This document shows, piece by piece, positions 8,599-16,489 of a stretch of DNA of 64,000 bases. Under the pieces are notes generated by a model that was given only the letters and a program-made list of their open reading frames with translations, ran no database searches and was not told where the DNA came from. How positions within the stretch are numbered: the stretch's first letter is position 1; every line of letters starts with the position of its first letter. Source of the stretch: UBA9611 sp965237595 (GTDB taxonomy: Bacteria > Chloroflexota > Dehalococcoidia > Lucifugimonadales > UBA3495); contig CBDEFY010000007.1 of the NCBI GenBank assembly GCA_965237595.1, forward strand, positions 930,001 to 994,000. The letters are read 5' to 3'. Made by a program: the position numbers and the translations under genes.

Positions 8599-8841
8599 CT
8601 ACCCGTCAATTACGTCTCCGCCAAGCGGGTCCACCCTCACCCCCGTGGAACTGACCCATTCCAGCCCACGTTGGATCTCCGGCTCTTCGCCGTCCAACTC
8701 CAGGACCACCCAGCCCACGTCTTCATTCACGTCGGCCCGGCGGATGTTGGTCACAATCTTGAACTTTTGGCCCAACTCGTAAATCACCGGTTGCTTCACC
8801 AAGTTTTCCTCAAAGGTGAACTTGACCCTCTGCTTGCCCAT
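8599..8841 (-). CDS. NIL domain-containing protein
   Basis: An 80-residue stand-alone NIL domain, the small ferredoxin-like fold also found at the C terminus of methionine ABC transporter ATPases and in some homocysteine-synthesis proteins. It opens GKQRVKFTFEENLVKQPVIY and has the GWVVLELDGEEPEIQRGLEW core near residue 43-62. Such domains often sense or bind methionine or sulfur-containing ligands. It sits between thrC (30 bp away) and the MoaD genes (59 bp away), which points to sulfur amino-acid metabolism. Its last 15 codons have been duplicated downstream. Confidence 0.85.
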   Translation of the reverse strand: MGKQRVKFTFEENLVKQPVIYELGQKFKIVTNIRRADVNEDVGWVVLELDGEEPEIQRGLEWVSSTGVRVDPLGGDVIDG

Positions 8842-8871
8842 ACCCGCACACCTCCCGGCTTTTTACCCCAG

Positions 8872-10188
8872 CTATTTTCCGCCGTCGAACGCTTCTTCGA
8901 AGGAGCGTATGCTGGGCTTGATGGAGAGTGGGTTCACCACTTCCTCCACAGCTTCTTGGGTCTTAAGTCCGTTGCCAGTGATGTAAACGACGGTCAATTC
9001 GTTGGGTTTGATGGCCCCTGATTTGGCCAGGTGCTTGAGCCCCGAGACCGTTACGCCGCCGGCCGTCTCGGTGAAGATTCCCTCGGTCTCGGCCAACAGC
9101 TTTATACCGTCTACTATATCCGATTCCGGGACCGCATAGGCGGAACCTCCGGAATTGTCAATCACTCTTAGGGAGTAGATGCCGTCGGCGGGGTTCCCGA
9201 TGGCCAAGGATTTGGCCAGGCTATTCGGCCGCACCGGAATTACCTGGGACTGGTTGTTGTCCCACGCCGTCACGATGGGCGCACAGCCCTCCGCCTGGGT
9301 CATGTGCATTCTGGTGGTCACTCCAGGGTGATGGACGGTGTTCTGGTCCATCCCGAAGGAACTGGCCTCCACCCCTTCCAATAGCCCCAAACAGGCCATC
9401 TCATTGAAGCCCTTCCAAATCTTGGTGAACATTGCGCCGGAGGCCGTCGGCACCACCACGTGGTCCGGGAGCCGCCAGCCCAGTTGCTCCGCTACCTCGT
9501 AACCCAGGGTTTTGCTTCCCTCCGCGTAGTAGGGCCGCATGTTAATGTTGACGAAAGCCCAGGCGTAGTCGTCGGCTAATTCGCTGCAGAGGCGGTTTAC
9601 TTCGTCGTAGGTCCCGTCGACCGACACCAGTACGGGGTTGTAGATTGCGGCGCCGATAATCTTGCCTCGCTCCAAGTCTGAGGGTATGAAGACAACCGCA
9701 CGGATGCCGGCTCGGGCGGCGTGGGCGGCCACGCTGCAGGCCAGGTTGCCCGTGGATGCGCAGGCTATGGTCTCGTAGCCGAACTCTACGGCCTTGGTGG
9801 CCGCGATGGAGACTGGCCGGTCCTTGAAGGAGAACGACGGGTTGACACTGTCGTTCTTGATGTACAGGTTGTTGAGTCCCAGCTTCTTGCCCAGGCCCTT
9901 GGCCTTGATTAGCGGCGTGTAGCCCGCCATGATGTCCACGGGGTCATCGCCTTCGGCCGGAAGTAAGTCCTTGTACCGCCAGATGCTGAGAGGGCCCTTG
10001 GCGATGCTGTCCCGGCTGATTACTTCGGAGATAGTGGCATAGTCGTAGACCACTTCCAGAGGGCCGAAACAGAAGTCGCATATATTCAGGGGTTCTGCCG
10101 GGTATTCCCTGCCGCACTCACGGCATTTGAGCCCACTTACGAAAGCCAACGGGGTCGGTCCCTCCTGGCCGTTAATAGGCCGGGGCAA
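8872..10188 (-). CDS. thrC: Threonine synthase-like PLP enzyme with N-terminal zinc ribbon
   Basis: A 438-residue PLP-dependent enzyme of fold type II. A rubredoxin-like knuckle CRECGREYP...CDFCFG covers residues 22-41. The PLP lysine is in NPSFSFKDRPVS near residue 122, and the phosphate-binding ACASTGNLACS is near 143. Threonine synthase converts O-phosphohomoserine to threonine. Because it leads an operon with NIL and MoaD-like carriers, the alternative that it uses a thiocarboxylate sulfur donor on the same substrate deserves thought. The start drawn is TTG 10188, and no strong ribosome binding site supports it. A near-perfect inverted repeat lies 12 bp upstream. Confidence 0.88.
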   Translation of the reverse strand: MPRPINGQEGPTPLAFVSGLKCRECGREYPAEPLNICDFCFGPLEVVYDYATISEVISRDSIAKGPLSIWRYKDLLPAEGDDPVDIMAGYTPLIKAKGLGKKLGLNNLYIKNDSVNPSFSFKDRPVSIAATKAVEFGYETIACASTGNLACSVAAHAARAGIRAVVFIPSDLERGKIIGAAIYNPVLVSVDGTYDEVNRLCSELADDYAWAFVNINMRPYYAEGSKTLGYEVAEQLGWRLPDHVVVPTASGAMFTKIWKGFNEMACLGLLEGVEASSFGMDQNTVHHPGVTTRMHMTQAEGCAPIVTAWDNNQSQVIPVRPNSLAKSLAIGNPADGIYSLRVIDNSGGSAYAVPESDIVDGIKLLAETEGIFTETAGGVTVSGLKHLAKSGAIKPNELTVVYITGNGLKTQEAVEEVVNPLSIKPSIRSFEEAFDGGK

Positions 10189-10199
10189 CAGTCCAAATT

Positions 10200-10224
10200 A
10201 GCCTGGAAAACATGTTTCCAGGCT
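10200..10224. promoter_or_regulatory. Inverted repeat in the thrC leader
   Basis: Arms AGCCTGGAAA and TTTCCAGGCT (10 bp, perfect) flank a 5-nt centre. The site lies 12 bases upstream of the drawn thrC start on the minus strand. There is no U-run, so it is more likely an operator or leader hairpin than a terminator. Which protein, if any, binds is unknown. Confidence 0.5.
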
Positions 10225-10306
10225 GCCCGTGATGGTACCAAAGCCCCTATGGGTTGTCAACTTGATCCACGCCTGGCGGCCCCTCCTCACGAGGCTGGAA
10301 ACCGCC

Positions 10307-10337
10307 TTGTTTCCGGCGATGTCCCCGGTGATATAAT
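10307..10337 (+). promoter_or_regulatory. Possible promoter for nhaA
   Basis: TTGTTT (10307-10312) and a perfect TATAAT (10332-10337) are separated by 19 bp, upstream of the NhaA reading frame. The spacing is long, so this is a weak candidate. Confidence 0.35.
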
Positions 10338-10487
10338 CCCCGGAACGTCGCCCCGCATGGGCGTTTGCAACAGCCTCGACGCGCCCCAAACTTGTTCCGT
10401 TCTGAAATCGATTTATAGGGTATTGCTCTGGTCCGCGCCCTCCACATAGCACTCCTACAGCAATTCTCCATACCGCTGATTATCGGC

Positions 10488-11714
10488 GTGATCGCCGGCT
10501 TGGTCTTTGCCAACATCGACATCCACGCCTACGAAGACATGGTGGACTACCACATCTTCGGCGACAGCACCAAGATATTCGGCAAATCTGTTACGCTCCA
10601 CTTCCTCGTCAACGAGATCTTCATGGTGTTCTTCTTCGGCGTCGCCACCAAGGAGATCACCGAGTCGGCGCTGCCCGGCGGGGCGCTGAACCCCGTCCAA
10701 AAGGCGATCAACCCCTTGATAGGCACCCTGGGCGGGGTCCTGGGACCGGCGGGACTCTTCTTTCTTCTGACCTGGGTTTTCTATGGCGGGTCCAACGATT
10801 TCGGCACGGTGGCCAACGGCTGGGGCATCCCCACTGCTACCGACATCGCATTGGCCTGGCTGGTGGCCCGTATCATCTTCGGGGCCTCCCATCCGGCGGT
10901 TAACTTCCTGTTGCTGCTGGCCGTGGCCGACGACGCCATCGGACTGGGAATCATCGCGGTGTTCTACCCGGACCCGGAACATCCCGTGACCCCTTCCTGG
11001 CTGCTGTTGGTGGTTGCCGGCATGGCCGTGGCCTACGTCATGCGCCGGTTCGGTGTGCGCAACTGGCGTGGCTACATCCTGATCGCCGGGGGTCTGAGCT
11101 GGGTCGGCCTGGTCAAGTCGTCCATTGAGCCGGCCCTGGCCCTGGTGGTCATAGTGCCTTTCCTGCCTGGACCGACGACGACCCACGGCCTGTTTGAAGA
11201 AGACGCCTATCAATATGAGCGCACCCATCCCGAAGGCGCAGAGGCCCTTCCAGCCGGCACGGCGCCGGCAGGGAACCGCATAGAGGATGAAGATCCGCAC
11301 CACGACCATGCTCCCCTGGACGCCTTCGAGCATGATCTCAAGCTGAACGTGGATTTCGGCCTGTTCTTCTTCGCCTTCTTCAACGCGGGAGTCGCCTTTG
11401 CGAGCATCACCCAGGTCACCTTTATCGTCCTGATCTCGCTGATCGCCGGAAAAACGGTGGGAATCACACTGTTCTCCTGGGTGGCGGAACGGCTCGGATT
11501 CCCCCTGCCGGATGGAATGGGCAGCAAGCACCTGTTGGTAGCTGCAATCTTAGCGGGCCTGGGACTGACCGTGGCCTTGTTCGTGGCCAGCAAGGCCTAC
11601 GATGACCCGGCCTTCCAGAACCCGGCCAAGATGGGCGCGGTGTTAAGCGCCTCGGCGGCCGTCATCGCCTTCACAGTCGGGCGTTTTCTCAGGGTCAAAG
11701 ACCACCCGGACTAG
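10488..11714 (+). CDS. nhaA: Na+/H+ antiporter NhaA
   Basis: A 408-residue inner-membrane antiporter that exchanges Na+ for H+ in pH and salt homeostasis. It carries FFFGVATKEITESALPGGALNP near residue 46, the GIPTATDIALAWLVAR segment near 112 with the TATD of the unwound helix, and VADDAIGLGIIAVFY near 143 with the paired Asp residues of the ion site. A long acidic and histidine-rich loop (about 235-275) is typical of this subfamily. The drawn GTG start truncates the first helix: the frame stays open to a TAG at 10416-10418 and encodes a normal NhaA lead-in (ALLQQFSIPLIIGV), so translation may start at a rare codon such as CTG 10428. Confidence 0.87.
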   Translation: MIAGLVFANIDIHAYEDMVDYHIFGDSTKIFGKSVTLHFLVNEIFMVFFFGVATKEITESALPGGALNPVQKAINPLIGTLGGVLGPAGLFFLLTWVFYGGSNDFGTVANGWGIPTATDIALAWLVARIIFGASHPAVNFLLLLAVADDAIGLGIIAVFYPDPEHPVTPSWLLLVVAGMAVAYVMRRFGVRNWRGYILIAGGLSWVGLVKSSIEPALALVVIVPFLPGPTTTHGLFEEDAYQYERTHPEGAEALPAGTAPAGNRIEDEDPHHDHAPLDAFEHDLKLNVDFGLFFFAFFNAGVAFASITQVTFIVLISLIAGKTVGITLFSWVAERLGFPLPDGMGSKHLLVAAILAGLGLTVALFVASKAYDDPAFQNPAKMGAVLSASAAVIAFTVGRFLRVKDHPD

Positions 11715-11752
11715 TGATATACTCGGGCCGGGGGATGAGCTCGCCTCAAAAC

Positions 11753-11937
11753 TGTCATTCTGAGGAGCAGAGCTACGAAGAATCCCGTTACACCACAACA
11801 GGTAAAACCAGTGCCAACGAGACCCCTCGCGGAGTTTATCCTGAGCGGAGCCGAAGGGCTTGGGGTGACAAATGGAGGCGTACATGGAGCCCCGATTGCA
11901 TCGGGGCGAGGGGCCATTATAATCTCATTCGGGGCGA
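11753..11937. repeat. Cluster of short interspersed dyad repeats
   Basis: This intergenic stretch holds several repeat-like blocks: CATTCTGAGGAGCAGAGC near 11757, TTTATCCTGAGCGGAGCC near 11836, the hairpin CCCCGAT/ATCGGGG near 11892-11908, and GGGGC-GAA-GCCCC near 11932. The TCCTGAGC...GAAGGG block recurs near 16.4 kb and 49.2 kb. No gene is seen. Confidence 0.5.
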
Positions 11938-11983
11938 AGCCCCAGCGGACCAGACCTGAGATTAATTTTAGGAGCCTCACCCG

Positions 11984-12271
11984 ATGATTGGCGTACTAAC
12001 TCACCACTGGGCGAAACCGGACCAGATTGAAGTGGCGAAGAAACTATTGGACGGCAACGGGTTGGCTCAGAGCAAGGCCTCCGGCTACGGCAGCCGTCTG
12101 ACCTTTATCTCGTTGAGCGACCCCACGAAAATCTCCACCCTGGTCACCTGGGAGTCCAACGAAATCTACGATTCCTGGCGGGCCAGCCCCGAGCGGGCGG
12201 CGGCCATGCACGGGGCCGATGAGCTCTGGGCCAAACCGGCCGAGTCAGAACGGTTCCAGATGGCCGATTAG
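11984..12271 (+). CDS. Small dimeric alpha-beta barrel (ABM-like) protein
   Basis: A 95-residue protein. GVLTHHWAKPDQIEVAKKLL, the central TLVTWESNEIYDSWRASPER and the closing segment fit the antibiotic-biosynthesis-monooxygenase/EthD type of ferredoxin-like fold. AGGAG lies 9 bases before ATG 11984. It precedes a broken FAD oxidase by 76 bp on the same strand. Function is not known. The family includes haem-degrading and quinone-forming monooxygenases, but no diagnostic residue is seen. Confidence 0.65.
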   Translation: MIGVLTHHWAKPDQIEVAKKLLDGNGLAQSKASGYGSRLTFISLSDPTKISTLVTWESNEIYDSWRASPERAAAMHGADELWAKPAESERFQMAD

Positions 12272-12347
12272 TTCGACGCGATCTTTTTCGTGCAGGCCAG
12301 CGCATAGGCCCATCTGGGTTGCCTGAGAGGACAGATAGGAGACGGCC

Positions 12348-13953
12348 ATGGCCAAGCGAAGTTTCTGGGCTTGGGGGATGGAGCCGGACGAGCCCACTGC
12401 CGAGCAGATGAAGACCGTGGCGGCGGTGCTTTCCAAACGCTACAACGTAAACCTGACCCCGGTTACACCGCCCAGACCGTCGGACCTTTCCCTGCGCAAA
12501 CCCCGCATCACGCCTCCGTCGTCGTTGGACGCCATCTGCGCCAGCGACGACCACGACCGGGCCGTCCATACCTACGGACGCAGCTTCCGGGACCGTATCC
12601 GGGCTTTCAATCTGGACTTCCCCAACCCGCCGGACGTGATTGCCCGTCCGCGTAACGAGTAAGAGGTGGATGCCTTGCTGGCGTGGTGCTCCTCTTCCGG
12701 TTACGCCGCCATCCCATTCGGAGGAGGCAGTTCTACCGTGGCCGGGTTCGAGCCGCCCGAGGGCTACGACGGAATCGTAACCATCGATATGGAGCGGTTC
12801 GACCAGGTACTGGAGATTGACGACGTATCCCGTTCGGCCCGGATTCAGGGCGGGACCTACGGACCGGCTTTGGAAGACCAACTACGGCCCCAAGGATTCA
12901 CCCTGCGCCATTTCCCTCAGAGCTTCGAGTTCTCCACCCTGGGCGGCTGGATCGCCACCCGCAGGCGGCCATTACGCCACCAACCAGACCCACATCGACG
13001 ATATGGTGGAGTCGGTGCGGATGGTCACGCCTTCGGGACTGTGGGAGTCGCGACGTCTGCCGGGCAGCGGCGCCGGCCCAAGCCCCGACCGGATGGCCAT
13101 CGGCAGTGAGGGTATCCTGGGCATTATCACCGAAGCCTGGATGCGTATCCAGGCCCGGCCCGTGTTCCGGGCGTCCGCTGGGGTGACCTTCCCCACCTTC
13201 GCTGCCGGGGCCGAGGCCGCCCGCCGCATCGTTCAGACCAAGCTCTGGCCCGCCAACTGCCGCCTCCTTGACCCCGGGGAAGCTGCCGCAGCCGCAGGGC
13301 TGGACGGCGCCAAGGCCCTGTTGGTGCTGGGGTTCGAGTCGGCTGAGGTGCCTCAGGGCGAGTTCATCCGTCGCGCCGTGGATATAGCGCGGGACGCGGG
13401 CGGCACAATCGACGAGGCAGACATCCGGGCGTCTGACGGCTCAAGCAGACGTTCCGAGGGGGGCACCGGCCGCCAGGGCTCGGTTGGAGCGTGGCGCGAC
13501 TCCTTCTTGGGCGCGCCCTATTTTAAGAACCATCAAACCGGTCTGGGGCTGGTGACCGAGACCATGGAGACCGCCATCACCTGGGAGCGGTGGCCCGCCA
13601 TGGACGAGATGGTCCGCGGCGCGCTCCAAGACGCTCTGGACCGGGTCTGCGGCGGTGGCAGCGTCTCATGCCGGTTCACCCACGTTTATACCGATGGGCC
13701 AGCCCCCTACTTCACCTTCGAAGGCATGGGCCGGCTGGGGGCCGAACTGGAGATGTACGCCGAGATTAAGCAGGCGGCCTCCGACGCCATCATGGCCGCA
13801 GGTGGCACCATCACCCACCACGCGGTGGGGCGTCTCCACCGGCCCTGGTACGACCAGCAGCGGCCCGACCTCTTCGCCCAGGCGTTGAAGGCCGTCAAGC
13901 GGACCCTGGACCCCGGCGGCGTGCTGAATCCTGGTCTGTTGATTGACCCGTAA
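12348..13953 (+). pseudogene. FAD-binding oxidase of the alkylglycerone-phosphate-synthase type, disrupted
   Basis: The pieces make one FAD-linked oxidase (PCMH/VAO fold). The N terminus has KRSFWAWGMEPDEPTAEQ. The FAD loop is near AIPFGGGSSTVAG, followed by FSTLGGWIATR, then AGGHYATNQTHIDDMVE and GSEGILGIITEAWMRIQ. The C-terminal HHAVGRLHRPWY matches alkyldihydroxyacetone-phosphate-synthase relatives. Two lesions break it: an in-frame TAA at 12660-12662 (RPRNE*EVDALL) and a frame change near 12960-12970, inside the GGWIATR-AGGHYAT junction. The reading then continues to 13953. AGGAG precedes ATG 12348. It is either a pseudogene or carries assembly errors. Confidence 0.8.
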
Positions 13954-14064
13954 CGTCCGGCTCCCACCCGCTATCAGGCTTCACACACCCCCTTACCTTG
14001 GGCGCATTACGTTGATTGAGCCACACGCGGAATGTACAATGGCCACCTACCGTGGAGGACCCTC

Positions 14065-15436
14065 ATGCTCAGGTTCGGACTGACCCCCGCCGGATTTGCG
14101 CTGGGAAAGCGCAACGTCCATTTCTCTTGGGTGATTGTAGGCGTAGCCTCGGTCATGTGGATGACCAGTTCCGGCATGCGCTTCGCCGCCAGCATTTTGG
14201 TGGACGAGTTCAACAAGCCCGAGTACTTCGGCTGGAGCATTGGGGCTATCACCGCCGGGTTCACCATTCAGTGGATCGTGTCAGGGGCTTTGGGGCCCGT
14301 TTGCGGCTGGGTGGGTGACCGCTACGGAGTGCGCCGGGTTATGTGGGCCGGGCGGCCTTCTGTTCATCGCAGGGATGGTCCTTACCGGGACGATGACCCA
14401 TCTCTGGCAGTTCTACCTGTATTTCGGCTTCCTGTTGGCGGCCGGCATGGCCGCTTTCCAGGTCACTCTGGTCTCCGGTGTAACCCTGTGGTTCCGGAGG
14501 CAATTGGGCTTGGCCATGGGAATACTGCAGGCGCTCCAGGGATTGGGCACCGCCGTTGCCATCCTCATGGTGTTCATCCTCTTCGACCTGTTGGGACTGC
14601 GCTGGACCTTTTGGATTCCCGGGTTGGCCGGAGGCGCAATCCTCATGTTCTTGGTGCGCTATTTCCACAACGAGCCTGCCGACATCGGCCTGCGGCAGTG
14701 GGGCGCGCCGGACGATGAACCCATCCGCAGGCTGCAAAACAACGACGTGGCCAAGGTGCGCACAGATGTCTTCCTGAAGCAGGCGCAGAAGACCAACGCC
14801 TTCTGGAACCTGGTGGGGATACATTTCTGGGGCTGCGCCGGGCACAACATCATCCTGATCCTACTGGTCGCCATGGCCACTGATTCGGGATTGACCAAAG
14901 GCATGGCCGTGGCGGTCTACGTCACCCTCACAGTGGTCAGCACCATCACCCGGTTCGCCGTCCCGGTACTGGCTGACCGCTTCGGCAGCAAAGCGGTGAT
15001 GCTGGCCTGTTTTTCAGCCCAGACTTTCCCCCTGCTGCTCTTGCTGGTGTCCCAGGACGTGTCGACCTACTTCGTGTTTGCCGTGCTCTTCGGCATCGGC
15101 ATGGGCGGCGAGATGACCGCCTTCCCCATCATCAACCGCCAGTACTACGGAGACGCCCCTACGGGGACGACCTACGGGTGGCAGATGGCCGGAGCGGGCA
15201 TCGGACCGGTCCTGGGCGGGTTCTTAAAAGACTGGACCAACACCTATGACTGGTCCATCATCCTGTCCTTCGGTCTCAGCCTGATCGCAGTCGTCTGCAT
15301 CCTGGTCTTGCCGTCCACTTCCCACCACCAACTGCCCCATTGGGAGGATGCGTTGCCTCCCCATGCGCGGACGGCCGGGGGACCTGGGACTCCAGAAATC
15401 GTCCCTGCTGGCGGCGACGACGGTTCCGACGATTAA
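14065..15436 (+). pseudogene. MFS transporter with a frameshift in the first third
   Basis: An MFS carrier of about 455 residues. The N-terminal part (RNVHFSWVIVGVASVMWMT through GWVGDRYGVRRVMWAG) contains the helix 2-3 loop motif G-x-x-x-D-R-x-G-x-R-R. One extra C near 14351 then shifts the frame, and the rest (GLLFIAGMVLTGTM onward) runs to 15436 with the second-half motif LADRFGSKAVM near 14985. GGAGG lies 7 bases before ATG 14065, so the 11 codons upstream are not used. It resembles oxalate/formate- or monocarboxylate-type MFS members; substrate unknown. Confidence 0.8.
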
Positions 15437-15454
15437 AATCTCTCGTTGGTGGGC

Positions 15455-15489
15455 GTAGAGGCATCCCGATTGAATCGGGATGCCTCTAC
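15455..15489. repeat. Near-perfect palindrome, interspersed repeat
   Basis: Two 17-bp arms (GTAGAGGCATCCCGATT and its complement) flank one central base. It lies between the MFS gene and the nuclease gene and resembles the CCCCGAT...ATCGGGG hairpin near 11.9 kb. It could form a strong hairpin, but no U-run follows. Confidence 0.65.
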
Positions 15490-15500
15490 GGTTTGACGCT

Positions 15501-16250
15501 ATGACCCGGCAAAATGAGGCCCCCACAATCTCCGCCACCGAACTAGAGACCTACGCCCGTTCTCGCTTCTGCCCCCGGTGCGCCTGGGTCCGGCTCCACG
15601 TTAAGGACCTGCCCTACCAGAGCTTTCCCGGAATTTTCAGCAGTATCGACCGCTACAACAAGCTGATTGTCCACAACCACTTCGACCGGGAGGGTTCCGC
15701 ACCGCCGTGGCTGGCCGAATTGGGGGAGACCGGCGAGTACATCGACCCGCCCCATTGGTCCAGTTTCAAGACCCTGGACGAGCGGACCGGACTCACCCTC
15801 AGGGGAGAGGCCGACGGCATATTCAAACTGGCCGACGGCTCTTATGTGATTGTCGACTACAAGACCTCCCGTTACACCCCGGCCCAGCAGGGGATGTTCA
15901 AGAATTACGAGGTCCAGCTCAACGCCTACGCGTTCATCGCCGAACGTCTTGATATCTCGCCCGTCTCCAAGCTGGCCCTGGTCTACATGGAGCCAGTTAC
16001 GGACAGAGAGACCGCCCAAGAGCCGGGCTTGGTCGACAACCGGGGCTTCGTGATGGGTTTCCGCGCCAGGGTTGTGGAAGTGGAACTTAGACAGTCTCAG
16101 TTGTTGCCGCCCCTTCTTCGCAAAGCGCGGAGCATCTGGGATATGGATGCCCCGCCCACTGGGATCAGAGACTGCAAAGACTGCGGGGCGGTGAGCGGGC
16201 TGATGGAAAGCCTTGGCGGCTCCCCTTGGCATCAAACTTCCATCGGGTAA
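15501..16250 (+). CDS. PD-(D/E)XK nuclease-superfamily protein
   Basis: About 249 residues. The core GEADGIFKLADGSYVIVDYKTS (near residues 107-128) matches the D...(D/E)xK catalytic motif of the PDDEXK superfamily as in Cas4/RecB-like nucleases. The downstream QLNAYAF motif near residue 145 is also typical. An N-terminal CPRC and a C-terminal CKDC pair could together hold a metal or Fe-S cluster, as in Cas4. No cas genes or CRISPR array are seen, so a CRISPR role is not supported. ATG 15501 is preferred because a longer start would read through the palindrome at 15455-15489. Confidence 0.8.
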   Translation: MTRQNEAPTISATELETYARSRFCPRCAWVRLHVKDLPYQSFPGIFSSIDRYNKLIVHNHFDREGSAPPWLAELGETGEYIDPPHWSSFKTLDERTGLTLRGEADGIFKLADGSYVIVDYKTSRYTPAQQGMFKNYEVQLNAYAFIAERLDISPVSKLALVYMEPVTDRETAQEPGLVDNRGFVMGFRARVVEVELRQSQLLPPLLRKARSIWDMDAPPTGIRDCKDCGAVSGLMESLGGSPWHQTSIG

Positions 16251-16326
16251 GTTCGAGGCCGGGCGGCCACAATACATGAGCGGAATCGGGGTGAATCGGC
16301 TCGAGATTGGGGCATGGTTGATGCGG

Positions 16327-16475
16327 GTAGGCGCGGGTTTAAAACCGGCCCTACGACTCATTGGGCAACCGACGCGATGACAGCCAACCCTTACGCCCCG
16401 CTCATCCTGAGCTCCGACCGGAGATCAAGTGTCTCGACGAAGTCGGACCGGTCAAAGGACCATCGAAGGATTAGG
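16327..16475. repeat. Intergenic interspersed repeats
   Basis: Two repeat types occur between the nuclease and D-aminoacylase genes. One is GTAGGCGCGGGTTT...ACC...CCTAC (16327-16354), a variant of blocks also seen near 35.8 kb. The other is a CTCATCCTGAGC...GACGAAGTCGGA...CATCGAAGGA block (about 16400-16470), related to those near 11.8 and 49.2 kb. No gene is seen. Confidence 0.5.
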
Positions 16476-16489
16476 AAGCTCCGAATCTC

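Larger units (their letters stand above)
7871..8645 (-). repeat. Tandem duplication: MoaD gene plus 3' tail of the NIL gene
   Basis: Two units of about 390 bp are arranged head to tail. Each carries the last ~45 bp of a NIL gene (GVRVDP...GGDVIDG then TAG), a short spacer with GGAGGG, and a complete MoaD reading frame. The true NIL 3' end is near 8599-8645. Its relic lies at 8215-8260, between the two MoaD copies, and still encodes VRVDPFGGDVIDG in another frame. The breakpoint joins the Gly-Gly codons of copy 2 directly to the NIL tail. Confidence 0.8.

Noticed and set aside
12660..12662. In-frame TAA in the FAD oxidase as a recoded codon
   Set aside because: TAA is not used for selenocysteine, and the gene has a second lesion, so simple damage or error is likelier.
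15501..16250. Call as Cas4 with a CRISPR locus
   Set aside because: No cas1, cas2 or repeat array anywhere in the window.
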